Positions 42,534 to 52,152 of a stretch of DNA of 64,000 nucleotides are shown in pieces (the stretch's first letter is position 1; every line of letters starts with the position of its first letter). Location of the stretch: NCBI RefSeq assembly GCF_013364155.1, contig NZ_CP054916.1:3468501-3532500 (forward strand). The letters run 5' to 3'. Origin of the DNA: Streptomyces sp. NA02950. Lineage in GTDB: Bacteria; Actinomycetota; Actinomycetes; Streptomycetales; Streptomycetaceae. Below the pieces are notes generated by a model. That model ran no database searches. It was not told the DNA's origin and was given only the letters and a program-made list of their open reading frames with translations. The position numbers and the translations under genes are program-made.

Positions 42534-45110
42534 CTACTCCGTGGCGATGGCGTTCAGGACGTTCATCCGGGCCGCGCGGAAGGCCGGGATCAGCGCCGCC
42601 ACCAGGCCCACCACGGCGGAGCCGATGAAGACCGTGATGATGGTCGGCCACGGGATCTCCAGGGTCTTCAGACCCTCGAGGGCCAGCAGCTTCTGGGCCG
42701 TCGCGCCCCAGCCCATGCCGAGCCCCAGGCCCAGCAGGGCGCCGAAGAGCGCGATGACCACGGACTCCAGGCGGATCATGCGGCGCATCTGGCGGCGGGA
42801 GAGACCGATGGCGCGCATCAGCCCGATCTCCCGGGTCCGTTCGACGACCGACAGGGCCAGGGTGTTCACCACACCCAGGATGGCGACGATGATCGCCAGG
42901 GCGAGCAGACCGTAGACCAGGTTGAGCAGCTGGCCGATCTGGTCCTTCATCATCTTCTTGTAGTCGGTCTGGTCGCGGACCTGGATCTGCGGGTAGTCCG
43001 CCAGCTGCTTCTTGAGCGAAGCGTATGCCTGGTCCTCCTGGCCGTCCTTGGCCGTGCCGAGGACCATCATGTCCGTCGGGATCCGGTCGGCCGGGACATG
43101 GGCCTGGACGGTCGCGATGCTGGTGTACAGCGCTCCCTTGTCCAGCGAGGTGTCGTCCGAGGTGATCGCTGCCACCGTGAGCCCGGCCTTCCGGCCGTGC
43201 GGGAAGGCGACGGTCACGGTGTCGCCCTTCTTCACCTTGTGGTCCTCGGCGAAGCCCTCGGGCAGCGAGATCGCGTCCTTGCGGTAGGCGTCGGCGAGCG
43301 AGCCCTCGACCACCGGGGTCCGCAGGTCGTCCGCGTAGGTCGGGGTGGCGGCGGAGAGGTCCTTGCCCACCGTCTTGCCGTCCGGGAGCGTCAGCCGGAC
43401 ATCGTTGAGCTGCTTGTAGTGGCTGATGTGGTCCAGGCCCCTGGCCTTCTCGATCGCCTTCTCGATCTGCGGGGTGACCGGCTTGCCGGGCTTGGGCTGC
43501 ATGATGAAGTCCGCGCCCACCGACTTGTCCAGTTCGTCGCTGGCCGAGGCGACCATCGAGGAGCCGACCACCGACAGACAGGCGACCAGGGCCAGACCGA
43601 TCATCAGCGCCGCGCCGGTGGCGCCGGTGCGCCGCGGGTTGCGCAGCGCGTTGCGCTCGGCCATCCGGCCGACCGGGCCGAAGATCCGCAGGATCACGGC
43701 GGCGAGCACCCGGATCACCAGACCGGCCAGCAGCGGGCCGACCACGATGAAGCCGACGAGGGTCAGCAGCACGCCCAGGCCCAGGAACATCGAGCCGTCG
43801 GTCGCCTTGTCCGCGCTGCCCGCGGCGAACAGGGCGGCGGCCCCGGCCGCGGTGAGCACGGTGCCGATCACGGCGCGGATCCGCCCGGCCTTGGCGTCCG
43901 CCGGGGTACCGGCGTCGCGCAGCGCCGCCATCGGGGAGATCCTCGACGCCCGGCGGGCCGGGATGTACGCGGCGATGACGGTGACGACGACGCCGACGGT
44001 GAGGCCGATGATGGGCGTGGCGGGCTTCACCGTCAGCTGATCGGTGCTCAGGTGCAGTCCGGCGTTGCCCATGATCTTCATCAGCCCGACCGCGAGCCCG
44101 ACACCGGCGAGGACACCGAGCACCGAGCCGACGATGCCCAGCAGCAGTGCCTCGATCAGCACCGACCGGTTGATCTGCTGACGGCTGGACCCGATGGCAC
44201 GCATCAGGCCGATCTCCCGGGTGCGCTGGGCGACCAGCATGGAGAAGGTGTTGACGATCAGGAAGATGCCGACGAGGACGGCGATCCCGGCGAAGCCGAG
44301 CATCGCGTACTTCATGATGTCCAGGAACGAGCCGATGTCGTCCTGGGCCTCGTCGCTGGCCTCGGCCTTCGTCTGCACCTTGAAGCCCGGGCCGAGGTCG
44401 GCGAGCACGTTCTTCTTGAGCTGCTCGTTGCTGACGCCCGGCTGGGCGGTGAGCGCGAAGCTGGTGAACGCCTCGGTACGGCCCAGCAGCAGCCGCTGGG
44501 ACGAGGGGGTGTCCAGGAAGAGGACGGTGGAGCCGGGGTTGGTCACCTGGAAGGTGGCCAGACCGACGACCTTGGCGCGGAACTCACCGGGGACGGTGAT
44601 CACCCGCAGCTCGTCACCGATCTTCACCTTCTTGTTCTTGGCGGTGTCGGCGTCGAGCATCACCTCGGTGGGTCCGCGCGGCGCGCGGCCGGAGGTGAGC
44701 TTCACCGAGCGGTGCTCGGTGGGGTCCCAGTTGGTGCCGATGGTGGGGGCACCCGAGTCGGGGCCGATGTCCTTCTTCCGGCTGTTGACGATGGTGATCG
44801 ACTGGCTGGTGGCGTCACCGGTCACCTTCTTGACGCCCTTGATGCCCTGGATCCGCTTGATCTGGGCGGCGGGCAGCGTCTCGATCCGGCTGGTGGCCTG
44901 CGAGTCGTCACCGTTGTCGGCGTTCTTCGGGCTGACCGTGACATCGGAGGAGGTGGCCGCGAAGAGCTTGTCGAACGTGGCGTTGGTGGTGTCGGTGAAG
45001 ACCAGGGTGCCGGAGACGAAGGCCACCGACAGCAGGACGGCGATGGCGGAGAGCGCCATCCGTCCCTTGTGCGCGAGGAAGTTGCGCAGGGAGGTCTTGA
45101 GGACGGTCAT
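42534..45110 (-). CDS. ABC transporter permease (FtsX/MacB type)
   Basis: This 858-residue protein has an N-terminal TM helix (LSAIAVLLSVAFVSGTLVFT), a large extracellular domain, three central TM helices, a second repeat with another extracellular domain and terminal TM helices. Two REIGLMRAIG(S/L)SR coupling motifs mark the two FtsX cores. It works with the ATPase encoded upstream (ATGA overlap), probably in lipoprotein, peptide or drug extrusion or envelope stress relief. The substrate is unknown. Confidence 0.93.
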   Translation of the reverse strand: MTVLKTSLRNFLAHKGRMALSAIAVLLSVAFVSGTLVFTDTTNATFDKLFAATSSDVTVSPKNADNGDDSQATSRIETLPAAQIKRIQGIKGVKKVTGDATSQSITIVNSRKKDIGPDSGAPTIGTNWDPTEHRSVKLTSGRAPRGPTEVMLDADTAKNKKVKIGDELRVITVPGEFRAKVVGLATFQVTNPGSTVLFLDTPSSQRLLLGRTEAFTSFALTAQPGVSNEQLKKNVLADLGPGFKVQTKAEASDEAQDDIGSFLDIMKYAMLGFAGIAVLVGIFLIVNTFSMLVAQRTREIGLMRAIGSSRQQINRSVLIEALLLGIVGSVLGVLAGVGLAVGLMKIMGNAGLHLSTDQLTVKPATPIIGLTVGVVVTVIAAYIPARRASRISPMAALRDAGTPADAKAGRIRAVIGTVLTAAGAAALFAAGSADKATDGSMFLGLGVLLTLVGFIVVGPLLAGLVIRVLAAVILRIFGPVGRMAERNALRNPRRTGATGAALMIGLALVACLSVVGSSMVASASDELDKSVGADFIMQPKPGKPVTPQIEKAIEKARGLDHISHYKQLNDVRLTLPDGKTVGKDLSAATPTYADDLRTPVVEGSLADAYRKDAISLPEGFAEDHKVKKGDTVTVAFPHGRKAGLTVAAITSDDTSLDKGALYTSIATVQAHVPADRIPTDMMVLGTAKDGQEDQAYASLKKQLADYPQIQVRDQTDYKKMMKDQIGQLLNLVYGLLALAIIVAILGVVNTLALSVVERTREIGLMRAIGLSRRQMRRMIRLESVVIALFGALLGLGLGMGWGATAQKLLALEGLKTLEIPWPTIITVFIGSAVVGLVAALIPAFRAARMNVLNAIATE

Positions 45111-45895
45111 GACACCCGCCCACGCGCGTCGAAGTGCTTCATGCGCTCCAGGACCCCTTCGGCGGTCGGGTTGTGCATCTCGTCCACGATCCGGCCGTCG
45201 GCCAGGTACAGCACGCGGTTGGCGTAGGAGGCGGCGACCGGGTCGTGGGTGACCATCACGATGGTCTGGCCCAGCTCGTCCACCGAACGCCGCAGGAAGC
45301 CCAGGACCTCGGCCCCGGCCCGCGAGTCCAGGTTTCCGGTCGGCTCGTCACCGAAGATGATCTCGGGGCGGGCGGCGAGGGCCCGGGCCACGGCGACGCG
45401 CTGCTGCTGACCGCCGGAGAGCTGGTTCGGCCGGTGTTTGAGCCGCCCGGCGAGGCCGACGGTCTCCACCACCCGGTCCAGCCAGGCGCGGTCCGGCTTG
45501 CGGCCCGCGATGTCCATCGGCAGCGTGATGTTCTCGATCGCGTTCAGCGTCGGAAGCAGGTTGAACGCCTGGAAGATGAAGCCGATGCGGTCCCGGCGCA
45601 GCTTGGTGAGCTTCTTGTCCTTGAGCCCGGTGATCTCGGTCTCGTCGATGAATATCTGGCCCGAGGAGACGGTGTCCAGTCCGGCCAGGCAGTGCATCAG
45701 GGTGGACTTGCCGGAGCCGGAGGGGCCCATGATCGCGGTGAACTGGCCGCGGGCGATGTCCACGTCCACCTGGTCCAGCGCGACCACCCGGGTCTCCCCC
45801 GAGCCGTATGCCTTGACCACCTGTCGCGCGCGGGCGGCAACGGCCGTATGTCCCCCGCTGCCCCCGGTCTTGGGAATCGATACAGCCGTTGTCAC
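45107..45895 (-). CDS. ABC transporter ATP-binding protein (MacB/LolD type)
   Basis: This 262-residue protein has Walker A GPSGSGKSTLMHC, the Q-loop FQAFNLLPTLNAIEN, signature LSGGQQQRVAVARAL, Walker B IIFGDEPTGNLD and the switch MVTHDP. It dimerises on the FtsX-type permease that follows. It starts at GTG after TCGAGGAGAGTCACC. Confidence 0.95.
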   Translation of the reverse strand: MTTAVSIPKTGGSGGHTAVAARARQVVKAYGSGETRVVALDQVDVDIARGQFTAIMGPSGSGKSTLMHCLAGLDTVSSGQIFIDETEITGLKDKKLTKLRRDRIGFIFQAFNLLPTLNAIENITLPMDIAGRKPDRAWLDRVVETVGLAGRLKHRPNQLSGGQQQRVAVARALAARPEIIFGDEPTGNLDSRAGAEVLGFLRRSVDELGQTIVMVTHDPVAASYANRVLYLADGRIVDEMHNPTAEGVLERMKHFDARGRVS

Positions 45896-46331
45896 GGTGA
45901 CTCTCCTCGATTGTCTGTGGCGATCCCGGCTCCCTGATCGCTCGCGGCATCCAGCCTGCCGAGCTCCGGGAACCGCCGCGATGGTGCCTGACTCCGTCTT
46001 CGCGGTAGGGGCAGCCCCACCCCCGCGGTCGCGCTGCCCACAGCAAGATTACGGAGCGGAGGTGCCCGCCCTCCTCCTCCGCCGGAACGAACCACGGGTA
46101 GGAGGAACGGGCGGACATCCCCTAGGGGTCTAGGACCTGAGGGGGAGGCGGTCTCCGGGTCGATCCTGCACCCTGACCCTGGGGGAGGCTCAATACCCGG
46201 GGCCCATCAGCCCGTATGACACCTTCCCCCGCCCTGCCCCGGCATGGAAAGGTGGGTCGTACAAGAACTCCGGACGTCAACCGGGCGCCGGATGGCGGCC
46301 GGGCGCGGTCCGGCGGAAGGAGCGCGCCACG
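45896..46331. other. divergent intergenic region between ABC ATPase and MFS genes
   Basis: No gene is credible in these 436 bp. CCCCTAGGGGTCTAGG near 46116-46131 contains a small palindrome (CCCCTAGGGG) that could be a regulator site for the divergent transporter genes; otherwise nothing stands out. Confidence 0.4.
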
Positions 46332-47942
46332 GTGGGCGGCACCGCACGACGGCGGACGGACGCGGACCCCACCCCTCCGGCACCCGGAGCGACCTCTCCG
46401 CCGCCGGACGCCCGTGAGCGCCGCCCGGTCGTCGCCGCCCTGATGCTCGGTATGGCGCTGGCCGCCCTGGACTCGACCGTCATCTCCACCGCCGTGCCGC
46501 AGATCGTCGGGGACCTCGGCGGCTTCTCCGTCTTCTCCTGGCTGTTCTCCGGCTATCTGCTCGCCGTGACCGTCACCCTGCCGGTCTACGGCAAGCTCTC
46601 CGACACCTTCGGCCGCAAACCGGTGCTCCTCGCGGGCATCGTCATCTTCGTCTCCGGCTCGCTGCTGTGCGCCGGTGCCTGGAACATGGCTTCCCTCATC
46701 GCCTTCCGGATCGTCCAGGGGCTGGGCGGCGGCGCGCTCCAGGGCACCATCCAGGTGGTCGCCGCCGATCTCTATCCGCTCAAGGAGCGCCCGAAGATCC
46801 AGGCCCGGCTCTCCTCGGTGTGGGCGGTGTCCGCGGTGACCGGCCCGGTGATCGGCGGGGTGCTCGCCGGATACGCCGACTGGCGCTGGATCTTCCTGAT
46901 CAACCTGCCGGTCGGCGCGCTGGCCTGGACGCTGATCGCCCGTCATCTGCACGAACCGGAGCGGCCCGCCCGGGACCGGGCGCGGATCGACTGGGCGGGG
47001 GCCCTGGCCGTCTTCGCCTCCGGCGGACTGCTGCTGACCGCGCTCGTCCAGGGCGGGGTGGCCTGGGGCTGGCTGTCGGCGCCCTCGCTGGCGCTGCTGG
47101 CGGGCAGCGCGGTGTGCGGGGCGGTGACCGTGGTCATCGAACGGAGTGCCGCCGAACCGATCATCCCGGGCTGGGTCTGGCGGCGCCGTACGATCTCGGC
47201 GGTCAACCTGGCGTTCGGCGCGCTCGGACTGCTGATGATCGCCCCGACGGTCTTTCTGCCCACCTACGCCCAGTCGGTGCTGGGTCTCGGCCCGATCGCG
47301 GCCGGGTTCGTGCTTTCCGTCATGACGCTGAGCTGGCCGATCTCGGCCGCGTACAGCAACCGCGTCTACAACCGGATCGGCTTCCGGCGCTGTGCGATGA
47401 CCGGAATCGGGGCCGCCGCGCTGGTCCTGGCCGCCTTTCCGTTCCTCCCCTACCCCGGGGCCGCCTGGCAGCCCGCGCTGATCACGCTGCTGCTGGGAGC
47501 GTCCCTCGGGCTGTTCCAACTGCCGCTGATCATCGGGGTGCAGTCGTCCGTGGGCTGGGCCGAGCGCGGCACCGCGACCGCCTCGATCCTCTTCTGCCGT
47601 CAGGTCGGCCAGAGCGTGGGCGCGGCCCTCTTCGGCGCCGTCGCCAACGCGACGCTCGCCTCGCGGCTGACCGAGGCCCCGGCCGCCATCCGGACCGGGC
47701 TCCCCGACGACCTCGACTCGGTCTCCCACGCCCTGGACCACCCGGCGGCCCTCAGCGACCGGGCCGCGGACTATCTGCGCCGGGCCGTGGACGCCTCCGT
47801 CGACCACGTCTATCTGGGCGCCGCGGCCGCGGCCCTCCTGGCCCTGCTGGTCCTGCTCTTCCTCGCCCCGCGCACCTTTCCGGTCCGCCCGGAGCGGGAG
47901 GCCGCCTCGCGGCCGGAAACGGAACCGGAACCCGGGCTTTGA
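46332..47942 (+). CDS. MFS efflux transporter (EmrB/QacA, DHA2 type)
   Basis: This 536-residue protein has 14 predicted helices and DHA2 signatures: LDSTVISTAVPQIVGDLGG in TM1, GKLSDTFGRKPVLLAG for motif A, RIVQGLGGGALQGTIQVVAA in TM4 and AVTGPVIGGVLAGYADWRW for motif C. Proton-driven drug export is the likely role. The GTG is some 11 nt behind GGAAGGAG. No TetR gene is adjacent. Confidence 0.9.
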   Translation: MGGTARRRTDADPTPPAPGATSPPPDARERRPVVAALMLGMALAALDSTVISTAVPQIVGDLGGFSVFSWLFSGYLLAVTVTLPVYGKLSDTFGRKPVLLAGIVIFVSGSLLCAGAWNMASLIAFRIVQGLGGGALQGTIQVVAADLYPLKERPKIQARLSSVWAVSAVTGPVIGGVLAGYADWRWIFLINLPVGALAWTLIARHLHEPERPARDRARIDWAGALAVFASGGLLLTALVQGGVAWGWLSAPSLALLAGSAVCGAVTVVIERSAAEPIIPGWVWRRRTISAVNLAFGALGLLMIAPTVFLPTYAQSVLGLGPIAAGFVLSVMTLSWPISAAYSNRVYNRIGFRRCAMTGIGAAALVLAAFPFLPYPGAAWQPALITLLLGASLGLFQLPLIIGVQSSVGWAERGTATASILFCRQVGQSVGAALFGAVANATLASRLTEAPAAIRTGLPDDLDSVSHALDHPAALSDRAADYLRRAVDASVDHVYLGAAAAALLALLVLLFLAPRTFPVRPEREAASRPETEPEPGL

Positions 47943-48175
47943 GCGGCGGGCGGCGAGCGGCATCCGACGGCGCCGGTCCTGGGGTCGGGTGGTGCGGCAC
48001 GTCGCCCGCCGGGAGATCGCCGGACACGGCGCCGCCGCCGAGGGACAGCCGCCCCGCCTCCGGGCCTGCGCCCCCATGACGCCCGGCGGGAGCCGGGTCC
48101 GGTGGTCACGCCGCCGTGACCGCCCGGCGCGCGGGCGAAGGGGGCCAGGCCGTACGCCACCGCACACCGGCGCGC

Positions 48176-48205
48176 GGCGGGTGCGGCCGCATCGCCGCAC
48201 CCGCC
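48176..48205. terminator. bidirectional terminator
   Basis: Perfect 12-bp arms GGCGGGTGCGGC and GCCGCACCCGCC with a 6-nt loop lie between the convergent MFS and coiled-coil genes. Confidence 0.7.
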
Positions 48206-48238
48206 GGGCGTCCCCGTTCCGGGCCGGAGGCCCTGGGG

Positions 48239-49168
48239 TCAGGACTCGGGGCTCAGCTCCGGGCGGGAGCCCGGGCCGGGGTCTTCCGCTACCGGCTTGC
48301 CCGTCAGCGCCGCCAGACTGCCGCGCACATGCTCCAGATGTGCCTTCAGCTCCTCGCGCCGCTGGAGGTGGTCGCGCAGCGTGCGCTCGGTCTCCCGGGC
48401 GAGGCGATCCTCGCGGGCCCGCGCCTGGGCGATGATCTCCGCCGCCTGCGCCTGCGCGTCCTCCTGGCGCAGCCGCGCTGCCTGCTCGGCCATCGCGTAC
48501 TCCCGCTTCGCGTCGGCCAGTCTGGCCTGCGTGAACTCCTCCAGCTGGGCCAGGCGGGCGGTCATCGCGCTGTCGCGCTCGGCCAGTTCGCGGCCCGCCG
48601 CCTCCCACCGCTCACCGTGCTCCCGTTCCTGCTCGACCAGGACCGCGGCGGTGCGCTGCCGCATGTCCTTGAGCGCGGCGAGCGCCTCGCCCCGCCACTC
48701 CTTGACGTCCTGGCGCGAGACGGCCCGCACCTCCTCGACCTCCGCCTGGGCCGCCTCCAGGGTGCTGCGCGCCGATGCCTCGGCGGCCTCGCGCACCCGC
48801 TCGGCCTCGTCGCGCGCCTGGTCGCGCACCAGACGGGCGTCGACCTGCACGGCCTCCCACTGCTCCTGCGCCCACGCCTCGGCCTGCGCGCGCAGATGCG
48901 TCTCCTCCTCCTCGGCCGCCATCAGGATCAGCTGGGCGCGGTCGCCCAGCGATTCATACGTCTGGGGGGCCAGCTGGGAGACCGTCTCGCGCAGCCGCTC
49001 CGCGTCGGCGGACAGCTCGTTGGCGAGCACGGTGAGGCGCGCGGCCCGTTCCCAGGCCGCGTCACGTGCCTGGGACAGCTCCGCCACACAGCGGTCGACC
49101 TGCACGGGACGGTAGCCGCGGCCCCGTCCGACGATGGTGAAGCCCTGTGGTGACACCGATGCGCCCAT
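48239..49168 (-). CDS. DivIVA/Scy-like coiled-coil protein (often annotated cellulose-binding)
   Basis: This 309-residue, almost entirely coiled-coil protein has a short N-terminal DivIVA-like start (FTIVGRGRGYRPVQVDRCVA) and long Ala/Glu/Gln/Arg heptads. Such proteins are cytoplasmic scaffolds for polar growth or cell architecture in Streptomyces; the cellulose-binding label found in databases is historical. A hairpin follows on the other side. No enzymatic motif is seen. Confidence 0.8.
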   Translation of the reverse strand: MGASVSPQGFTIVGRGRGYRPVQVDRCVAELSQARDAAWERAARLTVLANELSADAERLRETVSQLAPQTYESLGDRAQLILMAAEEEETHLRAQAEAWAQEQWEAVQVDARLVRDQARDEAERVREAAEASARSTLEAAQAEVEEVRAVSRQDVKEWRGEALAALKDMRQRTAAVLVEQEREHGERWEAAGRELAERDSAMTARLAQLEEFTQARLADAKREYAMAEQAARLRQEDAQAQAAEIIAQARAREDRLARETERTLRDHLQRREELKAHLEHVRGSLAALTGKPVAEDPGPGSRPELSPES

Positions 49169-49335
49169 CCTTGGAACCCCTTTTGTCCGGCATGCAACGC
49201 GCTTCGGCGCACATCTTGATGGATCGCCGCTAATCGCCCATAACGCGACACTCCGCCCATCCGCCCCGGCGGCCGGGGCCGGGACGCGTTCCGGTCCCCC
49301 CGTGGAATCCCGCCGGAATCCGGTGACAACAACGA

Positions 49336-49373
49336 CGAGGCGCCCGCCCCCGTCACGGGGGTCGGGCGCCTCG
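49336..49373 (-). terminator. terminator of the toxin/immunity operon
   Basis: A 16-17-bp stem with one bulged base (left arm CGAGGCGCCCGCCCCCG) lies 40 bp after the stop of the deaminase-SUKH fusion gene. Confidence 0.7.
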
Positions 49374-49413
49374 ATCCGTCTGCCGGCGCTGCCTGGTGGG
49401 CCTACGGGCTACG

Positions 49414-52152
49414 TCAGAGCAGGCCGTCCCACATCTGCTCCAGCAGCACCGCCCACCAGTTGTCCGGTGCGGACAGCGCCGCCGGGTCCAGGGCGGCGAG
49501 CTGGGCCTGGAAGTCGACCGTCCAGCGGCCCGCCTGCTCGGGCGTCAGCCCGTAGCGCAGCCGCCACATCCGGCCCAGCAGCGCCATGCAGCGCACGAAC
49601 TCCGGCAGACCGGTGTTCACGAACTGCGGCGGCACCGGCTGCGCCACCGCCTCCAGAGGAATGGCCACGATGTGCGCGGTGCCGTACTGCACACACAGCT
49701 GACGGCCGAAGTCATTGCCCATGACCAGGTACGACCCGGCGTCGGCCGCGGGCTGCACGCCGCGCTCGGCCGCCAGTTCGGCCAGCGTCGGCACCGGGCG
49801 GCCCGGCTGGGCCTGGGCCCAGAAGAACGGCCCGAAGTCCACCGGGAGTCCCGCCCAGACCAGCGTCTGCGCGACCACGTCCGGTACGCCCATCCGGGAG
49901 ACCGCGCGCTGGTCGAAGCGGAAGATGCCGGGGCCGAACGACTGGCCCAGCTCATGCGCCAGACCCTCGGGCGGAACCGGCGGAACCGGCTGCACCTGGC
50001 CGGGGTGCGGCAGCGGCGCCCGGTTCGGCGCCGGACGGGCCGGGCCGTCCGCCACCTGGTGCAACTCACCCTGGTGCTCCAGCAGATGGCGGACGCCCTG
50101 CTGGCGGGTGGCGTGGTCCCGGCCGTACGGGGCGGTGTGGCTGATCCGCACCTGCGGCCAGGTCTCGTGGATCATCCGGGCGCAGTAACCGCCGGGCAGA
50201 TCGCAGGACTCCAGCTCGGTGTGGAGCTCCAGCACCTGCTGCGGCGGCACGTTCATCGACCGCAGCTCGTGCAGGATCTGCCACTCCGGATGCGGGGTGC
50301 CCGGTGCGGAACGGCGGATGAGCTGCTGCTCGGAGCCGTCCTGTGCGCGGTAGCGGAGGACCGCCATATAGCCGGGGCCCACGGTCGGCTGACCGGGCGG
50401 CGGCTGCGGATACGCGTATCCGGGCGGGGGCGTGCCGGGGGCCGCGGCACCGGGAGGCGGCGCCATGCCGGGCACCGGAGCACCGGGAGGCGGCGCCATA
50501 GCGGGGGCACCCGGGGCGCCGGGCGCGCCGGGGCCACCGGCCAGCATGGTCGCGGCGGCGTGCACACCGTCACCGGGGGCCCCGGGAGCCCCTGGGGCGC
50601 CGGGAGCGCCGGGGAACGGAGGCGGCGGCGTCGCGGAACCACCCGCACCGGGGACCCCCGGTGGGCCGGGCGGCTGCGGGCCGGATGGGGCAGCCTGGCC
50701 GGGTACGCCCGGGGCACCCGGCGGAGCCGGGAAACCGGGACCGCCCGGACCGGGCGGCGGGGTGTGGCCGGGAGCGCCGGGGGCGCCGGGCTGGCCGGGA
50801 CCGCCCGCCAGCATCGTCGCGGCGGCATGCACACCACCGGGAGCCCCGGGCGCACCCGGGGCGCCGGGGGCCTGGGGCGACTGCGGAGCACCGGGCGGAC
50901 CGGGCGGCTGCGCACCCGGCGGCGGGGTCTGGCCAGGAGCACCGGGAGCGCCCGGAGTACCAGGCGCACCGGGGGCACCAGGCGCGGCGGGCTGGCCGGG
51001 ACCGCCCGCCAGCATCGTCGCGGCGGCGTGCACATTGCCGCCGCCCGGAGCACCGGGCGGCGGGGTCTGCCCACCGGGCCCCGCGTCGGGGTCGAGCTGC
51101 GAGACCAGCTGGGTCGGTACGTAACCCCCGGCCGGAGCGCCCGGGGTGCCGGGCCCGGACGGGGCGGGCGACGACGGAGGGGGCGGGGTGTGCGGGGCGT
51201 GCGGGGTCTGCGCACCCGCGCCGGGCCGGGCGCCGGGCGTACCCGGGGCACCGGGCGGCGGCGGAGGCGTGGGACCGCCGGGCGTCGCCTTGCGGGTGGC
51301 CTCGTTCGCGATATCGGCCGCGCCGGGAGCGGCGCCGGACACCGGACCGGCGCCCGGACCGCCCGGGAGGTCGATCTGCGGCGCGATGGCGGTGGGCGGC
51401 AGCGCGCTGCCGCCGGACAGCAGCTCGGTCTTGGCGTCCGGCCGTACGCCCGGCGCCGGGGTGTCCTCGTCGTCGGAGCCCGCCAGCGGCGGGGCGAAGA
51501 CCGTCGCGGGCGGTGCGACCGAGCGGTCGCCGTCGTCGCCCCCGGAGTTGGTGTCGGCCCCGGCCCACGGCGTACCACCGGACGGCGCCGAGGCGGAGGA
51601 GGAAGCGGAAGGCGCAGAAGGCGCGGCAGGGGCGGGTGGAACCGGCGGTGCGTCCTGCGGCCGCGCGCCCCCGGACCCGGCCGCGGGCGCGCCGGACGGC
51701 CCCGCCCCCGGCGCGGCGTCCGACCGCTGGTCGGGGATGTCCAGCCGCTGGTCCGGCAGACTCAGCGCGTCCGCCGCCTCCTGCAACCACTCCGGCGGAG
51801 TGAGCAGGAAGGACGTGGCGTTGAGATCGATGCGCCGCTGACGGCCGCCGGTGGTCTCCGAGGGGTCGGCGTCGGCCGTCGACCCGTAGCACTCCTCGTA
51901 GCGGCGGATGACCTCACCGACCGGCAGTCCGGGCCACAGCGTGGTGTCACCGCTGTCGCGGGCGATGACCATCCGCGCGCCGTCGGTGGCCGTGTCCGAG
52001 ACCGGACCGTCGGGCCGGTCCTCGGCCCAGACCACGAACCCCAGGTCGAACTCCCGGACCCGCACCTCGCGCTGCTGATAGGCGGGCACATCACCGTTGA
52101 TCCAGAGTTCCGCGCGCTCCTGCGCCTGTGCGAAGGTCACCATCGCGCTCAC
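49414..52152 (-). CDS. deaminase toxin-like domain fused to SUKH-4 immunity-like domain, with collagen-like linker
   Basis: This 912-residue protein has four parts. Residues 1-130 form a globular domain (FAQAQERAELWINGDVPAYQ). About 135-590 is a Pro/Gly/Ala linker with GAPGAPGAPG repeats. About 594-704 resembles the nucleic-acid deaminase toxins: LHTELESCDLPGGYCARM provides H644-x-E646 and the Cys pair C650/C657. About 725-912 is SUKH-4-like (AVSRMGVPDVVAQTLVWAGL, LVMGNDFGRQLCVQYGT). Toxin and immunity parts in one chain, without a signal peptide, suggest a self-inhibited or neutralising protein. The GTG overlaps the upstream stop; an ATG three codons on is possible. Confidence 0.75.
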   Translation of the reverse strand: MSAMVTFAQAQERAELWINGDVPAYQQREVRVREFDLGFVVWAEDRPDGPVSDTATDGARMVIARDSGDTTLWPGLPVGEVIRRYEECYGSTADADPSETTGGRQRRIDLNATSFLLTPPEWLQEAADALSLPDQRLDIPDQRSDAAPGAGPSGAPAAGSGGARPQDAPPVPPAPAAPSAPSASSSASAPSGGTPWAGADTNSGGDDGDRSVAPPATVFAPPLAGSDDEDTPAPGVRPDAKTELLSGGSALPPTAIAPQIDLPGGPGAGPVSGAAPGAADIANEATRKATPGGPTPPPPPGAPGTPGARPGAGAQTPHAPHTPPPPSSPAPSGPGTPGAPAGGYVPTQLVSQLDPDAGPGGQTPPPGAPGGGNVHAAATMLAGGPGQPAAPGAPGAPGTPGAPGAPGQTPPPGAQPPGPPGAPQSPQAPGAPGAPGAPGGVHAAATMLAGGPGQPGAPGAPGHTPPPGPGGPGFPAPPGAPGVPGQAAPSGPQPPGPPGVPGAGGSATPPPPFPGAPGAPGAPGAPGDGVHAAATMLAGGPGAPGAPGAPAMAPPPGAPVPGMAPPPGAAAPGTPPPGYAYPQPPPGQPTVGPGYMAVLRYRAQDGSEQQLIRRSAPGTPHPEWQILHELRSMNVPPQQVLELHTELESCDLPGGYCARMIHETWPQVRISHTAPYGRDHATRQQGVRHLLEHQGELHQVADGPARPAPNRAPLPHPGQVQPVPPVPPEGLAHELGQSFGPGIFRFDQRAVSRMGVPDVVAQTLVWAGLPVDFGPFFWAQAQPGRPVPTLAELAAERGVQPAADAGSYLVMGNDFGRQLCVQYGTAHIVAIPLEAVAQPVPPQFVNTGLPEFVRCMALLGRMWRLRYGLTPEQAGRWTVDFQAQLAALDPAALSAPDNWWAVLLEQMWDGLL

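Noticed and set aside
46122..48608. Long minus-strand frame opposite the MFS gene
   Set aside because: The MFS signatures on the plus strand settle the coding strand.
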